From a virus, in IMG/VR virus record IMGVR_UViG_3300037156_000189, positions 1 to 64,000 of that record: a stretch of DNA of 64,000 nucleotides; one strand, written 5' to 3'. A program made the position numbers and the translations under genes. Below are positions 24,283-31,205 of this stretch, one piece after another. Below the pieces are notes generated by a model. The model had not been told where the DNA came from, did not search any database, and was given only the letters and a program-made list of their open reading frames with translations. The first letter of the stretch is position 1. Each line of letters opens with the position of its first letter.

Positions 24283-24711
24283 CTATTCAAAAATGGTGTC
24301 TTCAGTAACCGGGACGGCATCGAGGTCATCGGTCCAAAAACGAGAGCTCCATTGATTCGTCCGGTAGTAGCCCGAGCGCTTCGGTGACTTGAGAGTCGTG
24401 GGTGGGGCCGGGGCTGCGGTCGGAGTTGGAGCGTCGTCAAAGATCGAGGTTGGGACTGAGGTTGGGGCCACGGCGGGGCTTACCGCTGCGGAGCCCGAAC
24501 CCGCAGCCGAATCTGTCCTCCAGACGGTCACAGTCCCATCTCCGTTGCCGCGAGTCTTCACCCTGGCGCCGACGGATCGCGCGCAAGAATGAACGCTCAT
24601 CTGTTGCGCGGCAGGTATATCGATGCAGTCCCCATGACCCATAGATTTGATGGCGCCCGACAAACCTTTGGATCGAGGAATCGGAACGCCTCTGCGTATT
24701 GTGTATTGCAT
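24283..24711 (-). CDS. Hypothetical protein, first gene of leftward transcript
   Basis: A 142-residue protein. Its N-terminal 60 residues (GVPIPRSKGLSGAIKSMGHG, then SVHSCARSVGARVKTRGNGD) match a small phage domain seen next to replication genes. The middle is Ala/Pro/Ser-rich and the C-terminus aromatic (SGYYRTNQWSSRFW), acidic at the end. The gene has both a promoter and an AAGAGGTG ribosome site. Possible DNA-binding accessory role, not established. Confidence 0.65.
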   Translation of the reverse strand: MQYTIRRGVPIPRSKGLSGAIKSMGHGDCIDIPAAQQMSVHSCARSVGARVKTRGNGDGTVTVWRTDSAAGSGSAAVSPAVAPTSVPTSIFDDAPTPTAAPAPPTTLKSPKRSGYYRTNQWSSRFWTDDLDAVPVTEDTIFE

Positions 24712-24731
24712 GGAAACACCTCTTATTGTGC

Positions 24732-24760
24732 ATGGTATAGGATAGGCGCGGGAATGTCAA
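24732..24760 (-). promoter_or_regulatory. Sigma70-type promoter
   Basis: Minus-strand TTGACA (24755-24760), 17-bp spacer, TACCAT (24732-24737). The start point is about 15 bp before the ATG at 24711. A TGTAAAA motif abuts the -35 box. Confidence 0.7.
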
Positions 24761-24810
24761 TGTAAAATGGATGGATACAAGGGGTATACGCGAAGGAAGC
24801 CATGCAAGGG

Positions 24811-24893
24811 TTGTGTAAAATCCTTTTAACGCTGGGGGAGAATGTGTGTGATGTTTTTGTAAAAAACCGGACGAAGCACTTATTTTTACACAA
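24811..24893. repeat. Inverted repeat TTGTGTAAAA, possible operator pair
   Basis: A 10-bp sequence at 24811-24820 recurs exactly inverted at 24884-24893. Two further TGTAAAA copies lie at 24761-24767 and 24858-24864. Four related sites in 130 bp upstream of the promoter at 24732-24760 look like regulator-binding sites. Confidence 0.5.
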
Positions 24894-25384
24894 AACATGT
24901 ATTGTCACTGTGGGATCGTTGCGAGATTGTTGCGCTGTCCGCGCAAAAACGACCGGTGGTCTCCTGTACCAAGGTGGTGGAAGACTGGCGATCCCAGGGG
25001 CGGGACCGCTCCGCAAAACCACAAACATCTCTGTGTCAAAAACCCCTGTAGGTGCGCAAGGTTGGAAAGGCCGCGGCTGAGGGTGCCGTAGGCTGTCACA
25101 GGCTCACGGCGGCCCCGCAGAGACCTCAGACAACCCCCACAAGAGGGGGGCTCACGGAGCGGTCCAGATGGCTTTTCCAGGCAATTCCATGCTGACCTGG
25201 TGATTCCCTGTCATTCTGAGTGAAAAAAACAGGGGATATACGTCTGATTCCACAAGAGATACTAACCGCCGAAAGGTCGAAACGCGTCGGTTCAGATCAG
25301 CCATGAAAAACGCATTATCATGAATACAATGTATTGCAGTGAAAATACACGGTATACAACATTTCAATCCCCTATTATTTATTA
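24894..25384. other. Gene-free region between leftward operons
   Basis: No open frame with a ribosome site or coding pattern is seen. GC-rich for 200 bp, with a CCCCC/GGGGG hairpin (25134-25149) and a 9-bp direct repeat GGCTCACGG (25101-25109, 25149-25157). It then becomes AT-rich from 25200. It could contain a replication origin or control region, but no iteron set is obvious. Confidence 0.5.
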
Positions 25385-25413
25385 TTGAATTGATTTTCTA
25401 CCTAGAATATAAA
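25385..25413 (+). promoter_or_regulatory. Rightward promoter in front of no gene
   Basis: TTGAAT, 17-bp spacer, TATAAA, in an AT-rich stretch. No coding frame with a ribosome site follows before the terminator at 25578-25608, which suggests an untranslated transcript. Confidence 0.65.
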
Positions 25414-25419
25414 GAAAGC

Positions 25420-25608
25420 TTAGAAAAGAGGTGCTAAACGCTTTGTTTTCAACAGTGATTTTTTCTACGTGAAGATGAGGCTTTCTATGTAGCAGATAGA
25501 ACGAAAGCTCCCACCTCTGCCGCTGGGCCTCAACTGTCTCTCTGTCTGTTGATTCTAAAGGGGTTGCATGAAAATAGAAAAGGCTCCCCCGATGAAGAGG
25601 AGCCTTTT
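25420..25608 (+). ncRNA. Candidate small non-coding RNA
   Basis: The segment from the start point of the 25385-25413 promoter to a strong hairpin is about 190 nt and carries no credible gene. It can fold. A local hairpin at 25480-25508 pairs GCTTT-CTAT with ATAG-AAAGC around a 3' bulge. A 7-bp long-range stem joins AGAGGTG (25427-25433) to CACCTCT (25512-25518). The terminator hairpin closes it. It could be a regulatory RNA or antisense control of replication. Expression is inferred only. Confidence 0.45.
25578..25608. terminator. Bidirectional terminator
   Basis: Perfect 10-bp stem AAAAGGCTCC with GGAGCCTTTT and an 11-nt loop. A and T tracts on both sides allow it to stop the leftward gene ending at 25628 and the rightward candidate RNA. 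Confidence 0.85.
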
Positions 25609-25627
25609 AGACGCCGTGCGGCGAAGA

Positions 25628-26122
25628 TCAGAGCCCAACCAGGTCGGAACGACCCTCGGCAATAGAGGCCATCATTGTGCTGATCGCATCCTGAACGTGG
25701 GCCTCCCATTTGTCGGCGTTGATGTGCTCCACGAGCCAAGCAATCTCAGCGTCAGTTGCAGCCACATCAGAGCAGAGGATTGCTTTGGCCCAACCCTTAT
25801 CTGGCCGTGCCATCAAATTCAAAAAACCGCGCGACACTGTGTACTCGCCAAAACGGTAGCCACGGGCCTTAAGCATATCCTTGATCGGATAAGTGGAGCG
25901 CGTAAACACGATCTCCAAGGTACGCTTTACGCCATCGCCATACACGCGGGATGTGATGAGTGGCCCTTTGGCCTCATCATCTGCGCGCTTGGCTTTGCCC
26001 CAGCACTGTGGGCAATCTTGAGAGGCGCGATAAGCTACGGTACGATCCCGCTCTTTGCCGGGGCCATACAGTTGGACGGTTGAGGTGTGTCCACAGGAGT
26101 GATTGATTGTAGTCCAAGCCAT
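25628..26122 (-). CDS. Plasmid-type accessory protein with N-terminal zinc site
   Basis: A 164-residue protein. MAWTTINHSCGHTSTVQLYG and CPQCWGKAK give a C-H-C-C zinc site. The rest is mixed alpha/beta (YTVSRGFLNLMARPDKGWAK). Proteins with this opening are found on plasmids and in accessory regions; function unknown. Its ATG sits 18 bp downstream of a heptanucleotide tandem repeat, with GGAAAGGAC between them. Confidence 0.7.
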   Translation of the reverse strand: MAWTTINHSCGHTSTVQLYGPGKERDRTVAYRASQDCPQCWGKAKRADDEAKGPLITSRVYGDGVKRTLEIVFTRSTYPIKDMLKARGYRFGEYTVSRGFLNLMARPDKGWAKAILCSDVAATDAEIAWLVEHINADKWEAHVQDAISTMMASIAEGRSDLVGL

Positions 26123-26140
26123 TTCGGGTCGTCCTTTCCG

Positions 26141-26196
26141 TTGTCTGTTGTCTGCTGTCTGTTGTCTGTTGTCTGTTGTCTGTTGTCTGTTGTCTC
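26141..26196. repeat. Heptanucleotide tandem repeat (TTGTCTG)8
   Basis: Eight units, of which one (third) and the last carry single substitutions. It occupies the leader of the gene at 25628-26122 and touches the stop of the 32-residue membrane gene. None of the three frames contains a stop across it. A non-triplet repeat in a leader is typical of slippage-variable loci. Confidence 0.95.
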
Positions 26197-26293
26197 ACTC
26201 GACGGCTAGGGCCAGTACTGCGCACACCAAGGCTATGATCAGCCAGCCGAAAGCGCGCAGGAGGTGAGAGTGGTCAGAGGATGAGGGGGTCAT
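26195..26293 (-). CDS. Very small membrane protein
   Basis: A 32-residue protein with one membrane segment (FGWLIIALVCAVLALAV). ATG 26293 overlaps the upstream stop by ATGA. Its TGA lies in the last repeat unit of the heptamer array. Function unknown. Confidence 0.5.
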   Translation of the reverse strand: MTPSSSDHSHLLRAFGWLIIALVCAVLALAVE

Positions 26294-26859
26294 AAATTGG
26301 CCTCCTGTTTTGCTTTCAATAACCATTCTCCCAACACGGGGAACCGTTCTGCGATCTCGCCCCAGGTCGGATACTTACCACACGCTTTGCTGTATTCGGC
26401 TGGCCATTGAGTGCTCGTTTTGTATCCCCGCTGGTATCTCTTCCGAGCGGTCAGCAGATTCAGGAAGTAGGCGTCCAGCTCGCGTAAGGGGGTGCTGATC
26501 CCCCAGGCAGGTTCGCAGGCTGTCAAGCTTGGGTAGCCGTACCCGCCGGTTCCCACCACTGGAACTTTCCTTGGCAGCTCGACCCTGAAGGCTTCGCGGT
26601 ATTTGGCGATGTCGTCTGTGTCGGCGTCATAAATCCGGACGTTGCAATGGTCGTGCCAGGCGATGCAGTTGTACCGGGCCAGGACTTCGAAGTCAGCCGG
26701 TGGGATAAGGGCCTCAAAATGCCGCGTGATGGCCTCTGTGACCTCCGCCTGGCGTTCCGGGGACGCGATCCGGTCTGAATAGTCCTGCCATGCCTCTTGC
26801 ACCAGTCGGGACAGCAGCCCGGCCTCGGCGCGTGGTTTGAATCTTGCTTTTAGGTTCAT
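26290..26859 (-). CDS. Hypothetical protein
   Basis: A 189-residue protein (MNLKARFKPRAEAGLLSRLV at the start), rich in aromatic residues. A central beta region (NCIAWHDHCNVRIYDADTDD) is followed by RVELPRKVPVVGTGGYGYPS. The start overlaps the recombinase stop by ATGA, so the two are probably translated together. No catalytic signature is recognised. Confidence 0.7.
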   Translation of the reverse strand: MNLKARFKPRAEAGLLSRLVQEAWQDYSDRIASPERQAEVTEAITRHFEALIPPADFEVLARYNCIAWHDHCNVRIYDADTDDIAKYREAFRVELPRKVPVVGTGGYGYPSLTACEPAWGISTPLRELDAYFLNLLTARKRYQRGYKTSTQWPAEYSKACGKYPTWGEIAERFPVLGEWLLKAKQEANL

Positions 26860-27431
26860 GCCGCGACCTCCTCTTTTGCTTGGTTTTTCAGCCACGAATA
26901 CACCGTTTGCCTTGAAACGCCCACGGCGCGTGCCATCTCCGCCACACCTTTGCCCTCGGCCGCGAGTTTGGTCAGTTGGTCGAGCTTGCCGTTGTTTGAG
27001 CGGATGGCGGGCGCTCTGCCCTTGTAGACCCCTTTGGCGCGAGCGATTGCGACGCCTTCCCGTTGCCGGGACAGTATCATCGCTCTTTCCAGTTCTGCGA
27101 ACGAGCCCATGATGTTTAGCATGAATTGGGCCATAGGCGTGGAATCGTTTGTGAAGACCATATTTTCTTTAATGAACTCCACTGCGACTCCGCGAGACGT
27201 GAGGTTTTTCACAATGTCTCGCAAGTCGCCCAGGTTGCGACAAAGCCTGTCCATGCTGTGGACAATCAGCCGGTCACCCTCGCGAGCCCACTCAAGCGCC
27301 GCCTGTAGCTGGGGCCTTTGGATATCCTTACCTGACAGATGGTCTTCGAAAATTTTATCAACTTGCACGCCTTCGAGCTGGCGAGCTGTGTTCTGGTCGA
27401 TTGAAGAGACGCGCTTATATCCGATTTTCAT
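26856..27431 (-). CDS. Serine recombinase (resolvase/invertase family)
   Basis: A 191-residue site-specific recombinase. YKRVSSIDQNTARQ places the nucleophile at Ser 9. GDRLIVHSMDRLCRNLGD carries the conserved Arg pair. FAELERAMILSRQREG forms the E helix, and VAEMARAVGVSRQTVYSWLK the DNA-binding domain. Length and layout match resolvases of transposons and plasmids, not large phage integrases. It could resolve multimers or invert a segment. The palindrome at 29245-29312 is a possible but unproven target. Confidence 0.93.
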   Translation of the reverse strand: MKIGYKRVSSIDQNTARQLEGVQVDKIFEDHLSGKDIQRPQLQAALEWAREGDRLIVHSMDRLCRNLGDLRDIVKNLTSRGVAVEFIKENMVFTNDSTPMAQFMLNIMGSFAELERAMILSRQREGVAIARAKGVYKGRAPAIRSNNGKLDQLTKLAAEGKGVAEMARAVGVSRQTVYSWLKNQAKEEVAA

Positions 27432-27961
27432 AAGTTTTTCTTTCTTGCTTCGGCTTCGGTTGCTTCCAGTTGTTCGATAGCTGCGGCGGATGGCCAGCGG
27501 TGATAATCATCTCGGCAGTCTCCGTTAAATCCAGCTGGATGGTAGCCATCGCATTGGCCACACTCTTCCCAATCGTCAGGCGGGTTTTTAACGTAAAAAC
27601 CGGCGTGTTTCAAGGCCGGCGCCCAAGTGCCGGCCGCCTTTGTTTTCGCCATGATGGCCCGGTACCTATCACCATCTTCAGAGCAGCTATAGCAGGTGAT
27701 GAGATCCCGGCCTTTCATGCCGTATTCGTTTGCGTGGTAGAGGTTCATGCAGTGTTCGGGCGGAATGATGCCGCGCGGGTCCGGGCTGGAGGCTACTGTG
27801 TCTCCGCACGGTTTCGCCCCTTGGCAGCCGTGCGAATAGACGGATCGGTTGCAAGCCTCGCAGGTTCCCATGAAGCGAATAACGTGAACCTGGCCGCATC
27901 CGAAGGATTGAAAGAATTGAGCTTGTTTGGTGCGCCAAGATAGGCGCTTGGTAAGTTCCAT
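27428..27961 (-). CDS. Cys-rich hypothetical protein
   Basis: A 177-residue protein with several Cys/His pairs: CEACN, CQGAKPC, CYSC and CGQCDGYH. It may bind two zinc ions. Aromatic and acidic in the C-terminal third. GAGGATCACA precedes the ATG. Not recognised; one of several plasmid-like accessory genes in this island. Confidence 0.7.
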   Translation of the reverse strand: MELTKRLSWRTKQAQFFQSFGCGQVHVIRFMGTCEACNRSVYSHGCQGAKPCGDTVASSPDPRGIIPPEHCMNLYHANEYGMKGRDLITCYSCSEDGDRYRAIMAKTKAAGTWAPALKHAGFYVKNPPDDWEECGQCDGYHPAGFNGDCRDDYHRWPSAAAIEQLEATEAEARKKNL

Positions 27962-28006
27962 TGTGATCCTCGTTTTTCTCGTCCTGAGTGCCGGACGTTG
28001 GGTGTT

Positions 28007-28162
28007 TTAGTATTTGTTGGAACGGCGGACAGTGATACTCACGTCGTAGCCGTCGTGATTGATGAGACTCCGCCGAACGTCCCCGGCGTCGTCTGTTGGG
28101 CTGCAGAAAACGGTGTCGATTTTCTTGCCGTGTAAGTAAACGTTCCATGCTTGGTGGGCCAT
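28007..28162 (-). CDS. Small plasmid-type protein
   Basis: A 51-residue protein (MAHQAWNVYLHGKKIDTVFC at the start, then RRSLINHDGYDVSITV). It matches from memory a small family frequent on Gram-negative plasmids, with KKIDTVFF and RRSLIxHDGY motifs, of unknown function. It has its own promoter at 28184-28212. Confidence 0.75.
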   Translation of the reverse strand: MAHQAWNVYLHGKKIDTVFCSPTDDAGDVRRSLINHDGYDVSITVRRSNKY

Positions 28163-28183
28163 TTTGTCCGTCTCCGTTCTTAA

Positions 28184-28212
28184 ATCCTATTACACTTTCA
28201 TCCTCTTGTCAA
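28184..28212 (-). promoter_or_regulatory. Sigma70-type promoter
   Basis: Minus strand TTGACA (28207-28212), 17-bp spacer, TAGGAT (28184-28189). Start about 14 bp before the ATG at 28162. Diverges from the rightward promoter 10 bp away. Confidence 0.75.
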
Positions 28213-28221
28213 TATGCTATT

Positions 28222-28250
28222 TTGACAAAAGATCCAATTTTCGTTACCCT
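28222..28250 (+). promoter_or_regulatory. Leaderless rightward promoter
   Basis: TTGACA (28222-28227), 17-bp spacer, TACCCT (28245-28250). The predicted start point coincides with the A of the ATG at 28257, and no ribosome site is present. Confidence 0.65.
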
Positions 28251-28256
28251 CTACCC

Positions 28257-28652
28257 ATGTCCGCATCTGCCCATCCGACGCGTAAGCCGGCAAGCGCTAA
28301 AGCTAACGGCCGTATTGACGTGCTGCGGGCTGCTCGGAAGAATTCTGTTGAATTGACTTGGGAACAGCAAAAAGTTGCAGAGCAATGGCTTTTCAAGTTC
28401 TGTGCGAGATGGGGCAACGATTTGCCCCAGTGGCGGGTCAACATTCTTAAGGGCGTAGCTCGGCGATTGGCTGTCCATCCGGTTCCCGCTGGATTCGGTC
28501 TGTCTTTGCTTAATCATCGTGGCGCGAATGCCCTTGCTTGCCGATGCCGCGCGGAAGGCGTACAGCATCCCCATATCGCCGCAATGTGGCGTGGGCAGGC
28601 GTGGAAGCGGGCAGGCCGGCCGGTATTGCCTGCCTGCCAACTTCTGGTTTAG
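28257..28652 (+). CDS. Hypothetical protein from a leaderless mRNA
   Basis: A 131-residue protein on the strand opposite to its neighbours. Basic N-terminal tail (HPTRKPASAKANGR), then a helical domain with ELTWEQQKVAEQWLFKFCAR. No ribosome site, but the promoter places the transcript start on the ATG. Could be a regulator of the divergent operon. Function unknown. A longer upstream frame crosses the promoter and is rejected. Confidence 0.5.
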   Translation: MSASAHPTRKPASAKANGRIDVLRAARKNSVELTWEQQKVAEQWLFKFCARWGNDLPQWRVNILKGVARRLAVHPVPAGFGLSLLNHRGANALACRCRAEGVQHPHIAAMWRGQAWKRAGRPVLPACQLLV

Positions 28653-28653
28653 G

Positions 28654-29172
28654 CTACATCTCTTTTATTGCTGCAGAGATGGCCCGCTTTGAGAATCCTA
28701 TTTCGTGCAGTACCCCACGCAATTCTGATATCTGCTCTTGCTCGACTTCCGCCAGGTAACTGGCGTCTGAGTCTGATTCGATTCCCCAGAGCCCGCCCGA
28801 TGTGACTTTTTGGCAGATGTTGCCAATGACAATCTCAGCTTTGGCGCCGATACCGATAAATTCAAATTCTCCATCGTTTAGCGCGCACATCCGTTTATAG
28901 TCCTGCTCAGCATTCTTCAGCATGGCGTCATGCCAGTATTGGCGCCGTTCTTGTGCAGTCCGGCCCTTGATCCAGTCCGCATCCGGCCGGAAGTCTTCGA
29001 CCGTACCGGGATTAAACCATTGTTTTACCCTGTTCGATCCGGTTCGCTCTTGATGGTCGATTGCGAATTGAGTGTCCGCGTGGTTCGAGAACTCGCCCAT
29101 CCAAGACGTATCGGGGGATTCGTCAAACATCCGTTTAACTTCGATCTTGAGAATGCGTTTCGTTTGTTTCAT
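28654..29172 (-). CDS. Plasmid-type hypothetical protein
   Basis: A 172-residue protein. MKQTKRILKIEVKRMFDESP opens it and VEQEQISELRGVLHEIGFSK closes it. Both are familiar from a family carried by plasmids and integrative elements of Gram-negative bacteria, function unknown. Ends two bases from the convergent gene at 28257. No signal or membrane segment. Confidence 0.75.
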   Translation of the reverse strand: MKQTKRILKIEVKRMFDESPDTSWMGEFSNHADTQFAIDHQERTGSNRVKQWFNPGTVEDFRPDADWIKGRTAQERRQYWHDAMLKNAEQDYKRMCALNDGEFEFIGIGAKAEIVIGNICQKVTSGGLWGIESDSDASYLAEVEQEQISELRGVLHEIGFSKRAISAAIKEM

Positions 29173-29244
29173 GGCGTCTTTTCTCTTCTTTTGTGCTCGG
29201 CATCTCCGCCGGCCGGTAAAACATGCGTAAACGAGTCTGAGTTT

Positions 29245-29312
29245 TATTCTCATTTCGATGACCATCGAACTATCGTTTAAACGACATTTCGATAACCATC
29301 GAAATGAGAATA
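29245..29312. repeat. 68-bp near-perfect palindrome
   Basis: Two 34-bp halves match in 29 of 34 positions when one is inverted, centred on GTTTAAAC (29278/29279). The outer 16 bp on each side (TATTCTCATTTCGATG) are perfect. Each half contains a smaller palindrome, TTCGATG-CATCGAA or similar. It lies between two leftward genes without a T-run. This points to a protein-binding or recombination site more than a terminator. Confidence 0.9.
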
Positions 29313-29330
29313 GGCTTTAAATCTCTCAAA

Positions 29331-29723
29331 CTAAGCAACTTGCTCTCTGTTCAGTTCCAATCGCTGCAGTTCGACCGCATGAAAGTACAGCGCTTGAAAC
29401 TTGCTTGTGACCGTCTGAGAGTCGAAGGAATGGCCTTCATACGCGCGTGCGATGTCCGCCAGGTAAAAGCAACGGACTGTTTTATCTCCGTTCACTCGGC
29501 TGGCGAATGTTTCCATGATGACAGCATCGTGCATGCGTGGGGTAAAGGCCATTTGCCACACCCAAGAGTCGCCTTCGTGATAAACGGAGCCAACACGCTG
29601 CAGAGTTCCCCACTTGCCAGGTCCGGTTACCATCGCGGACAGGATGAAATGATACGCAAGGCGCTCCCGCTCGGTCGCGCGATAGGCGTCGACCTGGGCC
29701 TGATGTGCCGCACTGAGTTTCAT
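29331..29723 (-). CDS. Plasmid-type hypothetical protein
   Basis: A 130-residue protein (MKLSAAHQAQVDAYRATERE at the start), helical, with WQMAFTPRMHDAVIMETFAS. ATG 29723 has GAGGAAACT upstream. No known domain. The palindrome at 29245-29312 begins 19 bp after its stop. Confidence 0.65.
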   Translation of the reverse strand: MKLSAAHQAQVDAYRATERERLAYHFILSAMVTGPGKWGTLQRVGSVYHEGDSWVWQMAFTPRMHDAVIMETFASRVNGDKTVRCFYLADIARAYEGHSFDSQTVTSKFQALYFHAVELQRLELNREQVA

Positions 29724-29774
29724 AGTTTCCTCATTCGTGCCGTCCATACCCGCGGCTGGTTAGCTTACCGGGTC

Positions 29775-29799
29775 GACCGCGCGCCAAATACGCGCGGTC
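29775..29799. repeat. Perfect 9-bp GC hairpin
   Basis: GACCGCGCG and its exact complement around CCAAATA, between two leftward genes. A second GC hairpin (GGCGCGCG-TGCAAT-CGCGCGCC) lies at 29844-29865 in the next gene. May be a terminator-like or rearrangement scar. Confidence 0.7.
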
Positions 29800-29818
29800 A
29801 TTCTCTTCTTTCGAATTC

Positions 29819-29965
29819 TCACATTTTTGGTACAGCGTGAACCGCGGCGCGCGTGCAATCGCGCGCCGCGCGCCCCTGTTGTTTGGTTTGGGTCTTCGGA
29901 TCGTAGGAATAACCCCCATGGCGGAGGAAAAACAGATAGGCTTGCTGTTTGGCAGTGGTGGACAT
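29819..29965 (-). CDS. Truncated plasmid-family protein
   Basis: A 48-residue protein starting MSTTAKQQAYLFFLRHGGYS. This opening, with PKTQTKQQGRA, matches a family of about 60-120 residues common on plasmids, whose C-terminal half should follow GRA-R. Here the sequence goes into GC-palindromic DNA and stops early, so it is probably a truncated or frameshifted copy. GGTGAGAGAT precedes the ATG. Confidence 0.6.
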   Translation of the reverse strand: MSTTAKQQAYLFFLRHGGYSYDPKTQTKQQGRAARDCTRAAVHAVPKM

Positions 29966-29994
29966 ATCTCTCACCTTTCTTTGGTTGGATTGGA

Positions 29995-30516
29995 TTAAAC
30001 GGTTGTGCAGACTTCCCATTTGCGGATGACTTCATTCCGTTCCATTTGGAAGTCAAACAAGTAAACAGTCATGCGCAGTTCCGAATTGATGCGCGCGTCG
30101 ACGAATCCATGGAATCTACGCTCGCCATTGGCGCAATAGCAGATGAGCATTCCCATGTCCTTATTGATAGGACCGTCGCCATCTGTGCGCATCTGCTTCG
30201 GAACCCAGACGGATTTGACGATAGAAGACCAGCCTTTAGTGGTCATTGTTTCTTGGGGCAGATAGCGCCACGGCTTAAGGTTGCGCGCGTACACTGTGCG
30301 GCCGTTGAAACGCGCGGTAAACTTACACGTGCCATACTGCAGGCGCGACGTGCACTCTACGCGGCCGTCCGCAAAGCATCTCATCTCACGTTCGATCACG
30401 TCGCCACGGCCATACAGCCAGTTCAATCGCTGAATAGCTGTGAAGAGCTCAGCGCGCGTCAAACGGCCATGCTCAGGCGATAGACCGTTAGCCAGATGCG
30501 TTAGTTGATTGTTCAT
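29995..30516 (-). CDS. Plasmid-type hypothetical protein
   Basis: A 173-residue protein (MNNQLTHLANGLSPEHGRLT at the start). Mixed alpha/beta, with FDFQMERNEVIRKWEVCTTV at the end. A FTARFNGRTVYARNLKPWRY stretch suggests two beta strands. GAGGTGATCCG lies before the ATG. Unknown function. Confidence 0.7.
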   Translation of the reverse strand: MNNQLTHLANGLSPEHGRLTRAELFTAIQRLNWLYGRGDVIEREMRCFADGRVECTSRLQYGTCKFTARFNGRTVYARNLKPWRYLPQETMTTKGWSSIVKSVWVPKQMRTDGDGPINKDMGMLICYCANGERRFHGFVDARINSELRMTVYLFDFQMERNEVIRKWEVCTTV

Positions 30517-30543
30517 CGGATCACCTCAGGTGATGGGTTTGGA

Positions 30544-30762
30544 TTAGTCAAACATGTAAAAGCCGAACCAGGTGCGGCGTGGCGTCTTTGTTCCGAGCTG
30601 GTACAGCGCGTGCTTCCAATCGTGGCAACCAGCGAGGACAATCGGCAAACCCTTATAGGTTCCGATGATCCTATCGGTGGCGCATTCCACGTATGCGGTC
30701 GGATCAGCAAGTATGATGTGTGCTTCACATTCTGCAGGCGTCATTAGTTCAAAGGCAGTCAT
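30544..30762 (-). CDS. Hypothetical protein
   Basis: A 72-residue protein (MTAFELMTPAECEAHIILAD at the start), C-terminus YQLGTKTPRRTWFGFYMFD. ATG 30762 is preferred (AAAGG 9 bp upstream) to ATG 30777. First gene of the plasmid-like operon, driven from 30790-30819. Confidence 0.6.
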   Translation of the reverse strand: MTAFELMTPAECEAHIILADPTAYVECATDRIIGTYKGLPIVLAGCHDWKHALYQLGTKTPRRTWFGFYMFD

Positions 30763-30789
30763 AATCAAACCTTTCATGATGCTGGTATC

Positions 30790-30819
30790 ACTCTAAACGC
30801 CGTTCCATTCTCTTGTCAA
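30790..30819 (-). promoter_or_regulatory. Promoter of the leftward accessory operon
   Basis: Minus strand TTGACA (30814-30819) with TAGAGT (30790-30795, 18-bp spacer). The same TTGACAAGAG start is found at 28203-28212, so the two promoters share sequence beyond the box. Confidence 0.65.
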
Positions 30820-31172
30820 TAGCCTCTATGAATTTATTTTGACTTGCTAGTCCATCAAGGCTACACCGTATAGGGCCATGAGTTTAGACATACAGATACG
30901 TTCGGCTAGATTCCTTTTCACCTCTAGTTAGACAGTTAGGGGAGTTCCTAAGAGTCTAGTTAGACAATTGGACGCTCGCCAGGTCGACCAGATTCAGCGT
31001 CGACCCCCGTTGACTCCCTTGGGGGGTCCAATGCGGAACGTCGAGCCCCCCGTTCGCCGGCTGGATACGGGATGGTTGTCCTTGTCTAAGCTCGTGTAGA
31101 AATCAGGGCGGCTTTTGTTATTTGCAAACTAAGTACATGTTTAGGGGGTTCCTGCCGAATAAAAAATTTTAG
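30820..31172. other. Intergenic switch between divergent halves
   Basis: No gene found. This is the point where transcription diverges. A rightward TTGACT-17-TACACC promoter candidate lies at about 30839-30867. It also holds two 11-bp repeats TCTAGTTAGAC 32 bp apart (30923-30933, 30955-30965) with a TTAGG/CCTAA hairpin between, and a GACCCCC/GGGGGTC hairpin (31002-31028). Confidence 0.6.
30923..30965. repeat. Paired 11-bp repeats TCTAGTTAGAC, possible operators
   Basis: Exact copies at 30923-30933 and 30955-30965, three helical turns apart (32 bp). Each contains an imperfect dyad, suggesting binding of a dimeric regulator to the divergent control region. Confidence 0.5.
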
Positions 31173-31202
31173 TTGGATTTCTACCCACAAGTCTAGTAGA
31201 AT
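31173..31202 (+). promoter_or_regulatory. Promoter for the first HNH cassette
   Basis: TTGGAT (31173-31178), 18-bp spacer, TAGAAT (31197-31202). The predicted start point falls on the first bases of the structured leader at 31206. Confidence 0.55.
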
Positions 31203-31205
31203 AAA

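Noticed and set aside
26141-26196. CRISPR-like array
   Set aside because: Units are 7 bp without spacers; it is a simple tandem repeat.
29245-29312. Transcription terminator
   Set aside because: The stem is very long and AT-containing with no T-run on either strand.
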